From Qingrenia yutianensis (GTDB lineage Bacteria > Bacillota > Clostridia > UMGS1810), in NCBI RefSeq assembly GCF_014385105.1, contig NZ_JACRTE010000001.1, positions 310,001-374,000 of the forward strand: a stretch of DNA of 64,000 nucleotides, given 5' to 3'. Made by a program: the position numbers and the translations under genes. Shown one piece after another: positions 42,463-51,043 of the stretch; position 1 is the first letter of the stretch; each line of letters opens with the position of its first letter. The notes beneath the pieces were generated by a model that worked only from the letters and a program-made list of their open reading frames with translations, was not told the origin of the DNA and searched no databases.

Positions 42463-43470
42463 TTAATTTTGTTCAACATTAAGATACGGAATTGCATTAA
42501 GCGTTAAATCCTTAAAATTTCCGTTTAAGAATTCATAGTATCCGCAGCAGCCAACCATTGCCGCATTGTCGGTGCAGAAAATCGGCGACGGATAATAGAG
42601 TTTTAAATTGTCCTTTCGTTTTTCCAGTTCGGCGCGGAGCGCACTGTTTGCCGCAACACCGCCTGCAATGGCAATTTTGTCAACACCGTATTTTTTCGCC
42701 GCACCGATAAGATTTTTCGCCAGCACCTCAACCACGCTTTTCTGAAAAGATGCCGCAATATCTGCGCGGTTATACGTTTCGCCTTTCTGCTCGAGATTGT
42801 GCAGATAGTTTATAACGCCGGTTTTTATACCGCTGAAACTAAAATCAAACGAATCTTTTCCGAATGAAACCTGTTTGAATGCCGCAAAATCGGGATTGCC
42901 GTTCTTTGCCTCTTTGTCAATTTTCGGGCCGCCGGGATAACCTAGTCCGAGAACTCTCGCAACCTTGTCGAAAGCCTCGCCTGCCGCGTCGTCACGCGTC
43001 TGACCCAAAATTTTGTATTTTGTGTAGTCCTCCGCAAGTATGATGTGACTGTGACCGCCCGACGCAACAAGGCATACAAACGGCGGTTCAAGATCTTTAT
43101 GCTCAATATAATTTGCGCAAATGTGCGCTCTTATATGATGAACACCGACAAGCGGTTTGTTAAGCGAATACGCAAGCGCCTTTGCGCTTGACACTCCCAC
43201 AAGCAGCGCACCGACAAGCCCCGGCGCATATGTAACGGCTATCGCGTCCAAGTCGCCGAATGTAACATTCGCCTCGCCGAGCGCCTCTTCAATAACGGTA
43301 CTCACTGCCTCAAGATGCTTTCGCGACGCAATTTCGGGAACAACTCCGCCGTACTTCTGATGAATTTTAATCTGTGTCGATATAACGTTTGACAAAACAT
43401 TTCTGCCGTTTTCCACAACCGCGGCGGCGGTTTCGTCGCACGAAGATTCAATGCCTAAAATCAGTGCCGT
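42463..43470 (-). CDS. tsaD: tRNA N6-adenosine threonylcarbamoyltransferase TsaD, apparent ACG start
   Basis: A 335-residue ASKHA-fold subunit that, with TsaB and TsaE, transfers threonylcarbamoyl to A37 of ANN-decoding tRNAs. The metal-binding HxxxH is in GVHHIRAHICAN; GGHSHIIL, DDAAGEAFDKVARVLGLGYPGGP and AGGVAANSALRAEL follow. The family N-terminus ALILGIESSCDETAAAVVENG is present, but the only in-frame ATG/GTG/TTG is an internal GTG at 43416, which would delete it. Directly 6 nt after AGGAGGGG stands ACG (43468-43470), where ATG is expected; CTG two codons later is the alternative. The RBS overlaps the rimI stop region, indicating coupled translation. Confidence 0.9.
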   Translation of the reverse strand, partial: TALILGIESSCDETAAAVVENGRNVLSNVISTQIKIHQKYGGVVPEIASRKHLEAVSTVIEEALGEANVTFGDLDAIAVTYAPGLVGALLVGVSSAKALAYSLNKPLVGVHHIRAHICANYIEHKDLEPPFVCLVASGGHSHIILAEDYTKYKILGQTRDDAAGEAFDKVARVLGLGYPGGPKIDKEAKNGNPDFAAFKQVSFGKDSFDFSFSGIKTGVINYLHNLEQKGETYNRADIAASFQKSVVEVLAKNLIGAAKKYGVDKIAIAGGVAANSALRAELEKRKDNLKLYYPSPIFCTDNAAMVGCCGYYEFLNGNFKDLTLNAIPYLNVEQN

Positions 43471-43484
43471 GGCTATCCCCTCCT

Positions 43485-43934
43485 TTAATTTTCACGCGTG
43501 TATTTTTTCGACATAACGAGCGCGTCCTCGTTGTTGTAGCTTGTATAATAACCCTTGCGTTTTCCCAGAATTTCAAACCCGCTCTTTTTGTAGAACGAAA
43601 CCGCGTTCACATTTCCGGCGCGAACCTCAAGAAAACACTCGGCAATACTTTTTTCTTTAAAAATTTCTTCCGTTTTTCCAAAAATTTTCGTCGCTGTTCC
43701 CTGCCGTCTGAAGTTTTTGTCAACGCAAATCCTCAAAAGTTCCGCCTCATCGCATACATATGTAAAGCAAGCATAACCAGCGGTTTTTCCGGCATTTTTT
43801 GCTATGATATACCCGCTGTTTTGCATTTCAAACTGCGATTTTATCATATCAATGCTCCAAAAATCTTTAAAAATATCTTTTTCGAGCGACGCAATGCTTT
43901 CAAGGTCACATTCCGACGCAAGGCAAATTTCCAT
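43485..43934 (-). CDS. rimI: ribosomal protein S18-alanine N-acetyltransferase RimI
   Basis: A 149-residue GNAT acetyltransferase. The acetyl-CoA loop is LRICVDKNFRRQGTATKIF (RRQGTA), followed by ECFLEVRAGNVNAVSFYKKSGFEILGKRKGYY, the EVRxxNxxAxxxYxxxGF pattern of RimI. ATG, 6 nt after AAGGAA. rimI-tsaD pairing is normal, but tsaB and tsaE, usually directly before rimI, are not in the window. Confidence 0.92.
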   Translation of the reverse strand: MEICLASECDLESIASLEKDIFKDFWSIDMIKSQFEMQNSGYIIAKNAGKTAGYACFTYVCDEAELLRICVDKNFRRQGTATKIFGKTEEIFKEKSIAECFLEVRAGNVNAVSFYKKSGFEILGKRKGYYTSYNNEDALVMSKKYTREN

Positions 43935-43947
43935 AAAAAATTCCTTT

Positions 43948-44949
43948 TTAAACGTTAATTATTTTATATCCGGCAGACTTGAAAATACGGTTTTTAACGG
44001 CAACGCCGATACCGCTTTCGTCTTCAAACTGCGCATATATAACATCTATATTGTGCTTGTCAAACTCGCGCAAAGCCTCATACAAAACATATGCGTAATG
44101 CTTCATATCATCACCTGCGTTAATGACGTAATCGGCATTTTTATACTCTGTGTTTTTATAGGACAAAACGCCCGTTTTCTTCTGCTTGTCCGAAAGTATG
44201 CCGTCAATGTATTTTTTGCAGTTTTCACTGCTTCCCAAAACCACAAATACCTCTGCTTTCGGCGAATAATGCGTATATTTCATACCGGGACATTTCGGAG
44301 TTTTCACACCTTTTATGTCAACATAATCGGTTTTGATTTTATCGGTAATTTTGCGTATATCTTCAAATGTGACATATCCGGGACGCAAAATTTTAAATTC
44401 ATCACCCGAAACGTCCAAAACGGTCGACTCAATTCCAACGTCACATTCACCGCCGTCGATTATAAAATCAACTCTGCCCATCATATCGTCGCAAACGTGC
44501 TCAAACACCGTCGGGCTTGGACTTCCCGACAAATTTGCACTCGGCGCGGCAACAAAAACACCGCTTTTTTTAATGAGCTTCTGCGCTGTTTCATTAGACG
44601 GAAAACGCACCGCAACGGTATCAAGATTTGCCGTAACGCGCGTCGGAACAGCGCCGCCTTTTTTAAAAATCAATGTGAGCGGACCCGGCCAGAATGCGTC
44701 CATAAGCTTTCTCGCGTCGGGCGATACCTCGCGCACGATTTTGTCAATATCATTTTTGTCGGCAATATGCACAATCAGCGGATTGTCGCTCGGTCTGCCC
44801 TTTGCGGTATAAATTTTTTCAACCGCTTTTTCGTTTAAAGCGTCGGCGCCGAGTCCGTAAACCGTTTCGGTGGGAAATATCACCGTTCCGCCGTTTTTAA
44901 GGCACTTCGCCGCCTCGTCCAAATCGCCGTTATTTACAATTTTTGTCAT
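43948..44949 (-). CDS. tsaC: L-threonylcarbamoyladenylate synthase (Sua5-type TsaC)
   Basis: A 333-residue enzyme making threonylcarbamoyl-AMP, the substrate of TsaD. The YrdC domain (about 1-200) has PTETVYGLGADAL, KGRPSDNPLIVHI, PGPLTLIF, VAVRFPSN and AAPSANLSG; the C-terminal Sua5 domain begins at PKCPGMKYTHYSPKAEV and covers the active site. The length shows the two-domain Sua5 form, not the short TsaC. ATG with AAGGAA about 11 nt upstream. Located between prfA and rimI-tsaD, so two steps of the same tRNA modification are clustered. Confidence 0.94.
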   Translation of the reverse strand: MTKIVNNGDLDEAAKCLKNGGTVIFPTETVYGLGADALNEKAVEKIYTAKGRPSDNPLIVHIADKNDIDKIVREVSPDARKLMDAFWPGPLTLIFKKGGAVPTRVTANLDTVAVRFPSNETAQKLIKKSGVFVAAPSANLSGSPSPTVFEHVCDDMMGRVDFIIDGGECDVGIESTVLDVSGDEFKILRPGYVTFEDIRKITDKIKTDYVDIKGVKTPKCPGMKYTHYSPKAEVFVVLGSSENCKKYIDGILSDKQKKTGVLSYKNTEYKNADYVINAGDDMKHYAYVLYEALREFDKHNIDVIYAQFEDESGIGVAVKNRIFKSAGYKIINV

Positions 44950-44976
44950 CAAAAAGTCATTTCCTTATTTAAAATC

Positions 44977-46047
44977 TTAATTTGTTTCCGCTTTCAATTT
45001 TTCGCTTTGGTCCGCTGTTATAAGCGCGTCGATAATCTCGTTTAAATCACCGTTTAACACCATATCAAGCTTGTGCAGAGTAAGCGAAATTCTGTGATCC
45101 GTAACCCTGCCCTGCGGAAAATTGTATGTTCTTATTCTTTCGCTTCTGTCGCCTGTTCCAACCTGGCTTTTGCGCTCTGCCGAAAGCTCGGCGTTCTGCG
45201 CTGAAATCGCCATATCATAAACACGCGAACGAAGAATTTTCATAGCTTTTTCTTTATTTTTAAGCTGTGATTTTTCGTCCTGGCACGATACAACAACGCC
45301 CGTGGGAATATGCGTAATTCGCACCGCCGAATCGGTAGTGTTAACGCACTGACCGCCCGGACCGCCTGCGCGGAAAACATCAATTCGCAAATCGTTGGGG
45401 TTAATGTCAACCTCAACCTCTTCCACCTCGGGAAGAACCGCAACGGTAACCGTTGACGTGTGGATACGTCCGCCCGACTCGGTTGACGGTATTCGCTGAA
45501 CGCGGTGAACACCGCTTTCAAATTTAAGTCTGCTGTATGCGCCCTGACCGTTTATCGCAAAAGATACCTCTTTATAACCGCCGATGTCGGTTTCGTTTGC
45601 CGAGAGCATTTCAACTTTCCAATGCATCGACTCGGCATACATTGAATACATTCTCAAAAGGTCTGCGGCAAAAAGCGCTGCCTCATCACCGCCCGCACCT
45701 CCGCGGATTTCCATAATAACGTTTTTGTCGTCGTTTTCATCTTTGGGAAGAAGCAGAATTTTTATTTCCTGCTCGATTTTTTCGATTTTTTCTTTTCCTT
45801 CTTCAAATTCCGCCTCGGCAAGCTCTTTCATTTCCTTGTCGTCCGAGGTTTCGATTATCTCTTTCGCCTCATTTATGTTATCGTTTATAAGCTTATATTC
45901 CTTATATTTTTCAACAATGGGAGTAATATCCGAATGTTCCTTGCAAAGCTTTCTCCAAAGATTTTGGTCTGCAATAACCTCGGGGTCGGCAATTTTTTTC
46001 TCCAGCTCCTCAAATCTTCCTTCTATAAAGGACAGTTTTTCAAACAT
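44977..46047 (-). CDS. prfA: peptide chain release factor 1
   Basis: A 356-residue release factor reading UAA and UAG. The domain order is normal, with the codon-recognising PxT-type region (RIPSTESGGRIHTSTVTV) and the catalytic GGQ loop RAGGPGGQCVNTTDSAVRI. ATG (MFEKLSFIEGRF), 4 nt after AGAAGGTG; seven upstream codons in the frame are leader. prmC, which methylates the GGQ glutamine and usually follows prfA, is missing; tsaC follows directly. Confidence 0.97.
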   Translation of the reverse strand: MFEKLSFIEGRFEELEKKIADPEVIADQNLWRKLCKEHSDITPIVEKYKEYKLINDNINEAKEIIETSDDKEMKELAEAEFEEGKEKIEKIEQEIKILLLPKDENDDKNVIMEIRGGAGGDEAALFAADLLRMYSMYAESMHWKVEMLSANETDIGGYKEVSFAINGQGAYSRLKFESGVHRVQRIPSTESGGRIHTSTVTVAVLPEVEEVEVDINPNDLRIDVFRAGGPGGQCVNTTDSAVRITHIPTGVVVSCQDEKSQLKNKEKAMKILRSRVYDMAISAQNAELSAERKSQVGTGDRSERIRTYNFPQGRVTDHRISLTLHKLDMVLNGDLNEIIDALITADQSEKLKAETN

Positions 46048-46144
46048 TTCGCACCTTCTAATCGTCATATGTAGTCATAATTTCACTTGCATACATTATA
46101 TCATACATTTTGCATAAAATAAATACTTTTTTTTAAACTTAATA

Positions 46145-47254
46145 TTACTGTAATATTGTAAGGTCGTTTATAACGTCGGCAAGCGTGTCGCCGAGATATT
46201 TCGCGCACACAAGCGCCTCATCAAGCGTGTTCCCGTTTGTGCCGACCTCAATCAAAACCGAACCTCGCGTTGCGTGGAGATTAAACCTTTCGCGCCTTAT
46301 GTTAACCGGACGCGCAAGACCGGGATAACAGCGCTCAAGTCTATCCTGTATCTGCATTGCAAAACGCAGATTGTCCTCCCAGTTGTCAAACCAAAGCCCC
46401 ATAGAATTTGTACCGCACACAAGCATTGCCTGCGCCGCTTTTTCGCCGTTTATATCAGCGGTGAATTTCACCTTGTTCTGTGCGTCGCCCAGCGCATCAC
46501 GGTGAACGTCAAACACAATCTTGATTGACGGGTGCTCTTTCAAATTCCGCTCGATTGTTTCAAGCGATTTTTTGTACGAATGTGTGTATGACGGATAATC
46601 GTGCACGGTTTTGTCGTGGATTACCGAAATTCCCTTGTCTTCAAGCATTTCGGTGAGTTTGTCCCCCACTTTTATAACGTTGTAATTTGCGTCCTGCGTT
46701 CGGTCGGTATCGCTTGTCTGATATTCGCCGTTCGACTCGTATGCCTCGGACGAATGTGTGTGCATAATCAGCACAAGAGGCTGACCGTCGGTTTTCGTAA
46801 ACGCCGGTTTTTCGCTCAGCAGGCTTTGCACGTCAATTTTATAGTCGGTTTCATTTTTTATCTGCAAATTTTTCGACACCATTTTTGTTTCTTTGATGTT
46901 CGGTTTCTGCACCGAATTTTCATTTTCCGAAGTCGCGGACGGCGGTGTGTCGGTGACCTTTATTTCGGGGGTTTTTTTTGCCTCGATGTACGGAAAAGCG
47001 TCGCGCAGAAAACTTTCCTGCGAAAAATATCTTCCGCAGACGTATTTTACCGCGGCGGCAGCGGATTTTACGGCAACACTGCCGTTGGATTTCGGCATAT
47101 TCACCACCGCCGAGGAAAGCGCGCTTTTTTGAATGTCAAAATTAAAATGAAGCGCGGGAAAATTCAAAATAAAAATCGTCAAAAACAGAAAAACACTTGC
47201 ATAAATACCCGTAATTTTAAGGCTTTGCGCCTTTTTTGCATATCTGTATTTCAT
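46145..47254 (-). CDS. spoIIP: stage II sporulation protein P (peptidoglycan hydrolase)
   Basis: A 369-residue membrane-anchored amidase/endopeptidase of the SpoIID-SpoIIM-SpoIIP engulfment complex. One N-terminal transmembrane helix (ITGIYASVFLFLTIFILNF) precedes a linker and the catalytic domain with zinc-binding MHTHSSEAY, FDVHRDALGD and the terminal catalytic Glu in GSVLIEVGTNGNT. ATG, 6 nt after GGAGGG. It follows gpr by 44 bp, the conserved gpr-spoIIP pair. Confidence 0.94.
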   Translation of the reverse strand: MKYRYAKKAQSLKITGIYASVFLFLTIFILNFPALHFNFDIQKSALSSAVVNMPKSNGSVAVKSAAAAVKYVCGRYFSQESFLRDAFPYIEAKKTPEIKVTDTPPSATSENENSVQKPNIKETKMVSKNLQIKNETDYKIDVQSLLSEKPAFTKTDGQPLVLIMHTHSSEAYESNGEYQTSDTDRTQDANYNVIKVGDKLTEMLEDKGISVIHDKTVHDYPSYTHSYKKSLETIERNLKEHPSIKIVFDVHRDALGDAQNKVKFTADINGEKAAQAMLVCGTNSMGLWFDNWEDNLRFAMQIQDRLERCYPGLARPVNIRRERFNLHATRGSVLIEVGTNGNTLDEALVCAKYLGDTLADVINDLTILQ

Positions 47255-47298
47255 AGCTTACCCTCCATAATTCTATATTTATGTCGGATAAGCCCCGT

Positions 47299-48267
47299 TT
47301 ATGCGTTGTACAAATTTTCTGTATCCTTGTGAACCGCCCTGTTTATGCCGTTCGCAATGATTTTTGAAACGTCGTCGATAATTTCGTCAACCTCTTTTGG
47401 TGTGACAATAAGGTCGCCTACAAACGGATTTAAAACCTCTTTTATGAGCGGATAGCGAAATTCGTTGTCAGTGATTTCGAGCGCTTTGCCGATGTCTTTA
47501 TCGAGATTTTCGCTTTTTTTAATGTTTTCGCACAAAATTTCTATTGTATCGTTCGCAACCGTTGCCGCGTCAACAACCGTCGGAACACCTATTGCAATAA
47601 CCTTAACGCCGAGGTAATCTTCGTTAAGTCCGCGCCGTTTGTTTCCGATGCCCGAACCCGGGGTAATTCCCGTATCGGAAAGCTGAATACTTGTGCTGAT
47701 ACGGTCGATTTTGCGCGACGCAAGCGCGTCAATCGCAATGACGACGTCGGGTTTCACCTTGTCGCAAATTCCCTTTACAATTTCGCCCGTTTCAATGCCC
47801 GTAATTCCCAGAACGCCGGGCGAAACGGCGCAAAGTGCCTGGAGCGTGTCGGGGATTTTTTCGGGAATATACTCAAACAAATGGCGCGTTACAACAAGCT
47901 TTGACACCACTTTCGGGCCGAGTGCGTCGGGCGTAACGTTCCAGTTACCGAGCCCGACCGCCAAAACGGTATGGTATTTTTTAAGATTGAGCATTTTTTC
48001 AAGTTCACCCGCCAAAACCGTGCTCACCGCCTCAAATGCCTCATCGTCGTTTTCGCGGATTTTCGGACACTCAACCGTCACATATGTGCCGATTTGCTTG
48101 CCTATTGCCTGCTCGCCTTTTTTGTTCAAAACCTCCACGCGCGTGACGGTGTAATTGTCGTTTTTTTCGGTTTTATACTCAATGCCCTCAATGCTTTTTA
48201 TGTCGTTTTCAGTCTTGTTAAACAAAGCCGCCGCCTCGATTGCCAAATCACTTCTCGGACTGAACAA
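47299..48267 (-). CDS. gpr: germination protease GPR (spore endopeptidase)
   Basis: A 322-residue zymogen protease that degrades small acid-soluble spore proteins at germination, after autoprocessing of its N-terminus. Family blocks: RSDLAIEAA, VGLGNWNVTPDALGPKVV, SPGVLGITGIET, IAIDALASRKIDRISTSIQLSDTGITPGSGIGNKR, and VIAIGVPTVVDAATV. ATG at 48276 touches AAAGGA directly, so I prefer TTG three codons later (MFSPRSDLAIEA), 9 nt from it. A forespore-type promoter candidate lies at 48298-48327. Confidence 0.95.
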   Translation of the reverse strand: MFSPRSDLAIEAAALFNKTENDIKSIEGIEYKTEKNDNYTVTRVEVLNKKGEQAIGKQIGTYVTVECPKIRENDDEAFEAVSTVLAGELEKMLNLKKYHTVLAVGLGNWNVTPDALGPKVVSKLVVTRHLFEYIPEKIPDTLQALCAVSPGVLGITGIETGEIVKGICDKVKPDVVIAIDALASRKIDRISTSIQLSDTGITPGSGIGNKRRGLNEDYLGVKVIAIGVPTVVDAATVANDTIEILCENIKKSENLDKDIGKALEITDNEFRYPLIKEVLNPFVGDLIVTPKEVDEIIDDVSKIIANGINRAVHKDTENLYNA

Positions 48268-48297
48268 TAAAATCATTCCTTTGCATATTTTTAATTT

Positions 48298-48327
48298 TAA
48301 TATAGGTAATTTTTTATAAAAATATGC
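48298..48327 (-). promoter_or_regulatory. possible forespore (sigma-F/sigma-G) promoter of gpr
   Basis: GCATA (48323-48327), 15-bp spacer, ACCTATATTA (48298-48307). The -35 matches the forespore consensus GYATA; the -10 keeps the A, A, T and R positions of GGNNANANTR but not the GG. Placement 30 bp before the gpr start fits. Confidence 0.4.
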
Positions 48328-48330
48328 AAA

Positions 48331-48362
48331 AAGACTGCCTTACGCGAATGTAGGGCAGTCTT
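48331..48362 (-). terminator. terminator of pnp
   Basis: A 9-bp stem AAGACTGCC (48331-48339 with 48354-48362), loop of 14, followed on minus by TTTTTGCATATTTTT. It separates pnp from gpr. Confidence 0.8.
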
Positions 48363-48373
48363 AAAAATTTCAA

Positions 48374-50461
48374 CTATTCGTTGTCGGGCAAAGCGTCTTT
48401 TCTCGAAAGATTTATTCTGCCCTGTTTGTCAATTTCAATAACCTTAACCATAATTTCATCGCCGATATTTACAACGTCCTCAACCTTTTCAACACGTTTT
48501 TTATCGAGTTTTGAAATGTGGACAAGACCGTCTTTTCCGGGGAGAATTTCAACAAACGCACCGAAAGGCATAATTCTTACAACCTTGCCGAGGTAAGTTT
48601 TTCCAACCTCCGCTTCGGCAACAATGCCCTCGATAATGTTAACGGCTTTCTGTGCCGCCTCGCTGTCAACAGCAAGAATAAACACTTTTCCGTCGTCGTC
48701 GATGTCGATTTTAACGCCGGTGTCTGCAATGATTTTCTGAATAACCTTACCGCCCGTTCCGATAACGTCACGGATTTTTTCAGGGTCAATCTGCATTGTA
48801 ACCGCTTTGGGAGCGTATTTTGAAAGTTCTTTTCTCGGTTCGGGTATGGTTTTGAGCATAACCTCGTCGAGAATGTATTCCCTTGCGGTTTTGGTTTTCG
48901 CAAAAGCTTCTTCGATAACTTCATACGAAAGTCCCGTAACTTTTATGTCAACCTGAATTGCTGTGATACCTTTTTTGGTGCCTGCAACCTTAAAGTCCAT
49001 ATCGCCGAAGAAGTCCTCAAGTCCCTGGATATCAACAAAAGTGAGGTGGTCGTCGCCGTCTGTAACAAGACCGCACGAAATACCCGCAACGGGCGCTTTA
49101 ATCGGAACGCCTGCGTCCATAAGCGCGAGTGTGCTTCCGCATACACTGCCCTGCGAAGTTGAACCGTTCGAGCTTAAAACCTCCGACACAAGACGGATTG
49201 CATACGGGAATTCTTCAACCGACGGAATTACCGGCAAAAGCGCTCTTTCAGCAAGTGCGCCGTGACCGATTTCACGCCGTCCCGGGCCTCTCGACGGACG
49301 TGTTTCGCCGACTGAGTAAGACGGGAAGTTATAATGATGCATATATCTTTTTGTTTCGTCCTCGTCAAGACCGTCGAGCATCTGAACGTCTGCAAGCGCG
49401 CCCAAAGTTGCAACGGTGAGAACCTGCGTCTGACCTCTTGTGAAAAGTCCCGAACCGTGAGTTCTGGGCAAAAGACCGACTTTCGACGAAAGCGGACGGA
49501 TTTCCAAAAGTCCTCTGCCGTCAACCCTCTTGTGGTCTTTGATGAGCCATTTTCTCACAACTTCTTTCTGAAGTTTATAGAGACATTCGCCGAATGCCGC
49601 CTGCATATCGGGATACTCCTCCGCAAAATGTTCGTTTATTTCGTCGCCGACTTTATTCACCTGAACGTCACGTGTGTGTTTGTCGGGCGTGTCGAGCGCT
49701 TTTTCAACTTTTTCGTAAGCAAAAGCTTTGATTTTTTCATACAAATCGTGGTCAACCTCAACGCTGGGATAGCTGAATTTCGGTTTGCCGACTTCTTTTG
49801 CCATATTATCAATGAAATCGCAAAGTTTTTTGATTTCCTCGTGAGCGGTTTTGATAGCTTTAAGCATAACGTCCTCGGGAACTTCCTTTGCGCCTGCTTC
49901 AATCATAACAACCTTTTCTCTTGTAGCGGCAACTGTAAGCTCAAGGTCGCTTTTTTCACGCTGTGCAAGCGTGGGGTTTATAACGATTTCGCCGTCAACA
50001 AGACCCACAAAAACGCCTGCAACGGGACCGTTAAACGGAATATCCGAAATAGCGAGCGCCGCGCCTGTGCCTATCATAGCGGCAATTTCGGGTGAATTGT
50101 CAATTTCAACCGACATAACGGTTGCGACAATGCTCACATCGTTGCGCAAATCCTTCGGGAAAAGCGGACGGATAGGTCTGTCGATAACACGTGATGTAAG
50201 GATAGCTTTTTCGCTCGGTTTGCCCTCACGTCTTATAAATCCGCCGGGAATTTTGCCGACTGCGTAAAGCTTTTCTTCGTAATCAACGCTCAAAGGGAAA
50301 AAGTCTATTCCCTCGCGCGGTTTTGACGACGCGGTTGCATTAACCAAAACAACCGTATCACCGTATCTTACCAGCACGGAACCGTTTGAAAGACCTGCAA
50401 GTTCGCCGGTTTCGAGAGTAAGCTCTCTGCCTGCTAAAGTCGTGGTAAATTTCTTCTGCAT
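48374..50461 (-). CDS. pnp: polyribonucleotide nucleotidyltransferase (PNPase)
   Basis: A 695-residue 3'-5' phosphorolytic exoribonuclease, trimeric. Two RNase PH cores, the second with GSGLFTRGQTQVLTVATLG and SNGSTSQGSVCGSTLALMDAGVP, then a KH domain (IDPEKIRDVIGTGGKVIQKI) and an S1 domain (GKTYLGKVVRIMPFGAFVEILPGKDGLVHISKL). ATG after AGGAGG. It lies downstream of rpsO, as in most bacteria, and its 194-bp leader carries a large hairpin at 50487-50571. Confidence 0.98.
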   Translation of the reverse strand: MQKKFTTTLAGRELTLETGELAGLSNGSVLVRYGDTVVLVNATASSKPREGIDFFPLSVDYEEKLYAVGKIPGGFIRREGKPSEKAILTSRVIDRPIRPLFPKDLRNDVSIVATVMSVEIDNSPEIAAMIGTGAALAISDIPFNGPVAGVFVGLVDGEIVINPTLAQREKSDLELTVAATREKVVMIEAGAKEVPEDVMLKAIKTAHEEIKKLCDFIDNMAKEVGKPKFSYPSVEVDHDLYEKIKAFAYEKVEKALDTPDKHTRDVQVNKVGDEINEHFAEEYPDMQAAFGECLYKLQKEVVRKWLIKDHKRVDGRGLLEIRPLSSKVGLLPRTHGSGLFTRGQTQVLTVATLGALADVQMLDGLDEDETKRYMHHYNFPSYSVGETRPSRGPGRREIGHGALAERALLPVIPSVEEFPYAIRLVSEVLSSNGSTSQGSVCGSTLALMDAGVPIKAPVAGISCGLVTDGDDHLTFVDIQGLEDFFGDMDFKVAGTKKGITAIQVDIKVTGLSYEVIEEAFAKTKTAREYILDEVMLKTIPEPRKELSKYAPKAVTMQIDPEKIRDVIGTGGKVIQKIIADTGVKIDIDDDGKVFILAVDSEAAQKAVNIIEGIVAEAEVGKTYLGKVVRIMPFGAFVEILPGKDGLVHISKLDKKRVEKVEDVVNIGDEIMVKVIEIDKQGRINLSRKDALPDNE

Positions 50462-50486
50462 TTTATCCTCCTAAAGTTTTAAGCCG

Positions 50487-50571
50487 TCTACCGACCTTTA
50501 GCCATTAGATATACCGTTTTTATCGGAAAACAATGCAAAAACAGCATATCTAATCGCTAACTTTCGGTAGA
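50487..50571 (-). promoter_or_regulatory. long stem-loop in the pnp leader
   Basis: Two 35-nt arms (50487-50521, 50537-50571) pair at 29 positions (plus G-U at two more) around a 15-nt loop, ending 16 nt before the pnp ribosome site. In E. coli, pnp is autoregulated through RNase III cleavage of a leader stem and PNPase action on the product; the same logic may apply here, but that is inference. A MITE-like origin is the alternative. Confidence 0.65.
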
Positions 50572-50600
50572 TGCCTTGTTTAATTTTTCTTAAATGAATG

Positions 50601-50650
50601 AAAACAGACAAAGAACGGCTCTTATCAAAAAACCGCCTTTGTCCTGTTTT
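50601..50650 (-). terminator. partial terminator after rpsO
   Basis: Arms 50601-50618 and 50633-50650 pair imperfectly (CAAAG/CTTTG, AAAACAG/CTGTTTT, CGG/CCG with internal bulges). On the minus strand only TTTT lies at the base, so partial termination with readthrough into pnp is likely. Confidence 0.45.
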
Positions 50651-50655
50651 TATTA

Positions 50656-50919
50656 CTATTTTCTGATGTTTAATTTTTTAATGATTTCACGGTATCTTTC
50701 GATATCGATTTTCATCAAATAATTAAGCAAACCGCGTCTGTCACCGACCATCTGCAAAAGACCTCTGCGTGAGTGATGGTCTTTCATATTCTTTTTAAGA
50801 TGCTCTGTCAGGTGATTGATACGGTAAGTCAAAATGGCAATCTGAACTTCAGGCGAGCCTGTATCGTTCTCATGTCTTTTGTAAGTATTGATAATCTCCT
50901 GCTTAACTTCTTTCTGCAT
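50656..50919 (-). CDS. rpsO: 30S ribosomal protein S15
   Basis: An 87-residue four-helix 16S rRNA-binding protein: NDTGSPEVQIAILTYRINHLTEHLKKN, DHHSRRGLLQMVGDRRGLLNYL, RYREIIKKLNIRK are all family-standard. ATG (MQKEVKQEI), 6 nt after CGGAGGTG; the in-frame GTG 9 bases earlier is part of that site. It has its own promoter and an 80-nt leader that can fold (AAGGTT/AACCTT and flanking CACAA/TTGTG), a place where S15 commonly autoregulates. Confidence 0.97.
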   Translation of the reverse strand: MQKEVKQEIINTYKRHENDTGSPEVQIAILTYRINHLTEHLKKNMKDHHSRRGLLQMVGDRRGLLNYLMKIDIERYREIIKKLNIRK

Positions 50920-51006
50920 AATATTCACCTCCGAATTTTAAATCGCCGCGCCACAAAGCAAAGGTTGGTGTGTCCGAAAACCTTGTGACGGGTTAACAAC
51001 TATTAG

Positions 51007-51035
51007 ATTATATCACATATTTTTCTAAATGTAAA
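51007..51035 (-). promoter_or_regulatory. promoter of rpsO-pnp
   Basis: TTTACA (51030-51035), 17 bp, TATAAT (51007-51012) with a TGA extension. It makes rpsO-pnp a unit separate from the rimP-ribF operon upstream. Confidence 0.7.
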
Positions 51036-51043
51036 TATCTTTT

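Noticed and set aside
42463..43416. tsaD starting at internal GTG 43416
   Set aside because: It would delete the conserved ILGIESSCDET segment and has no ribosome site; the upstream ACG has an excellent one.
43804..44838. 344-codon plus-strand frame opposite tsaC
   Set aside because: Antisense shadow; no ribosome site or family, while tsaC is complete on the other strand.
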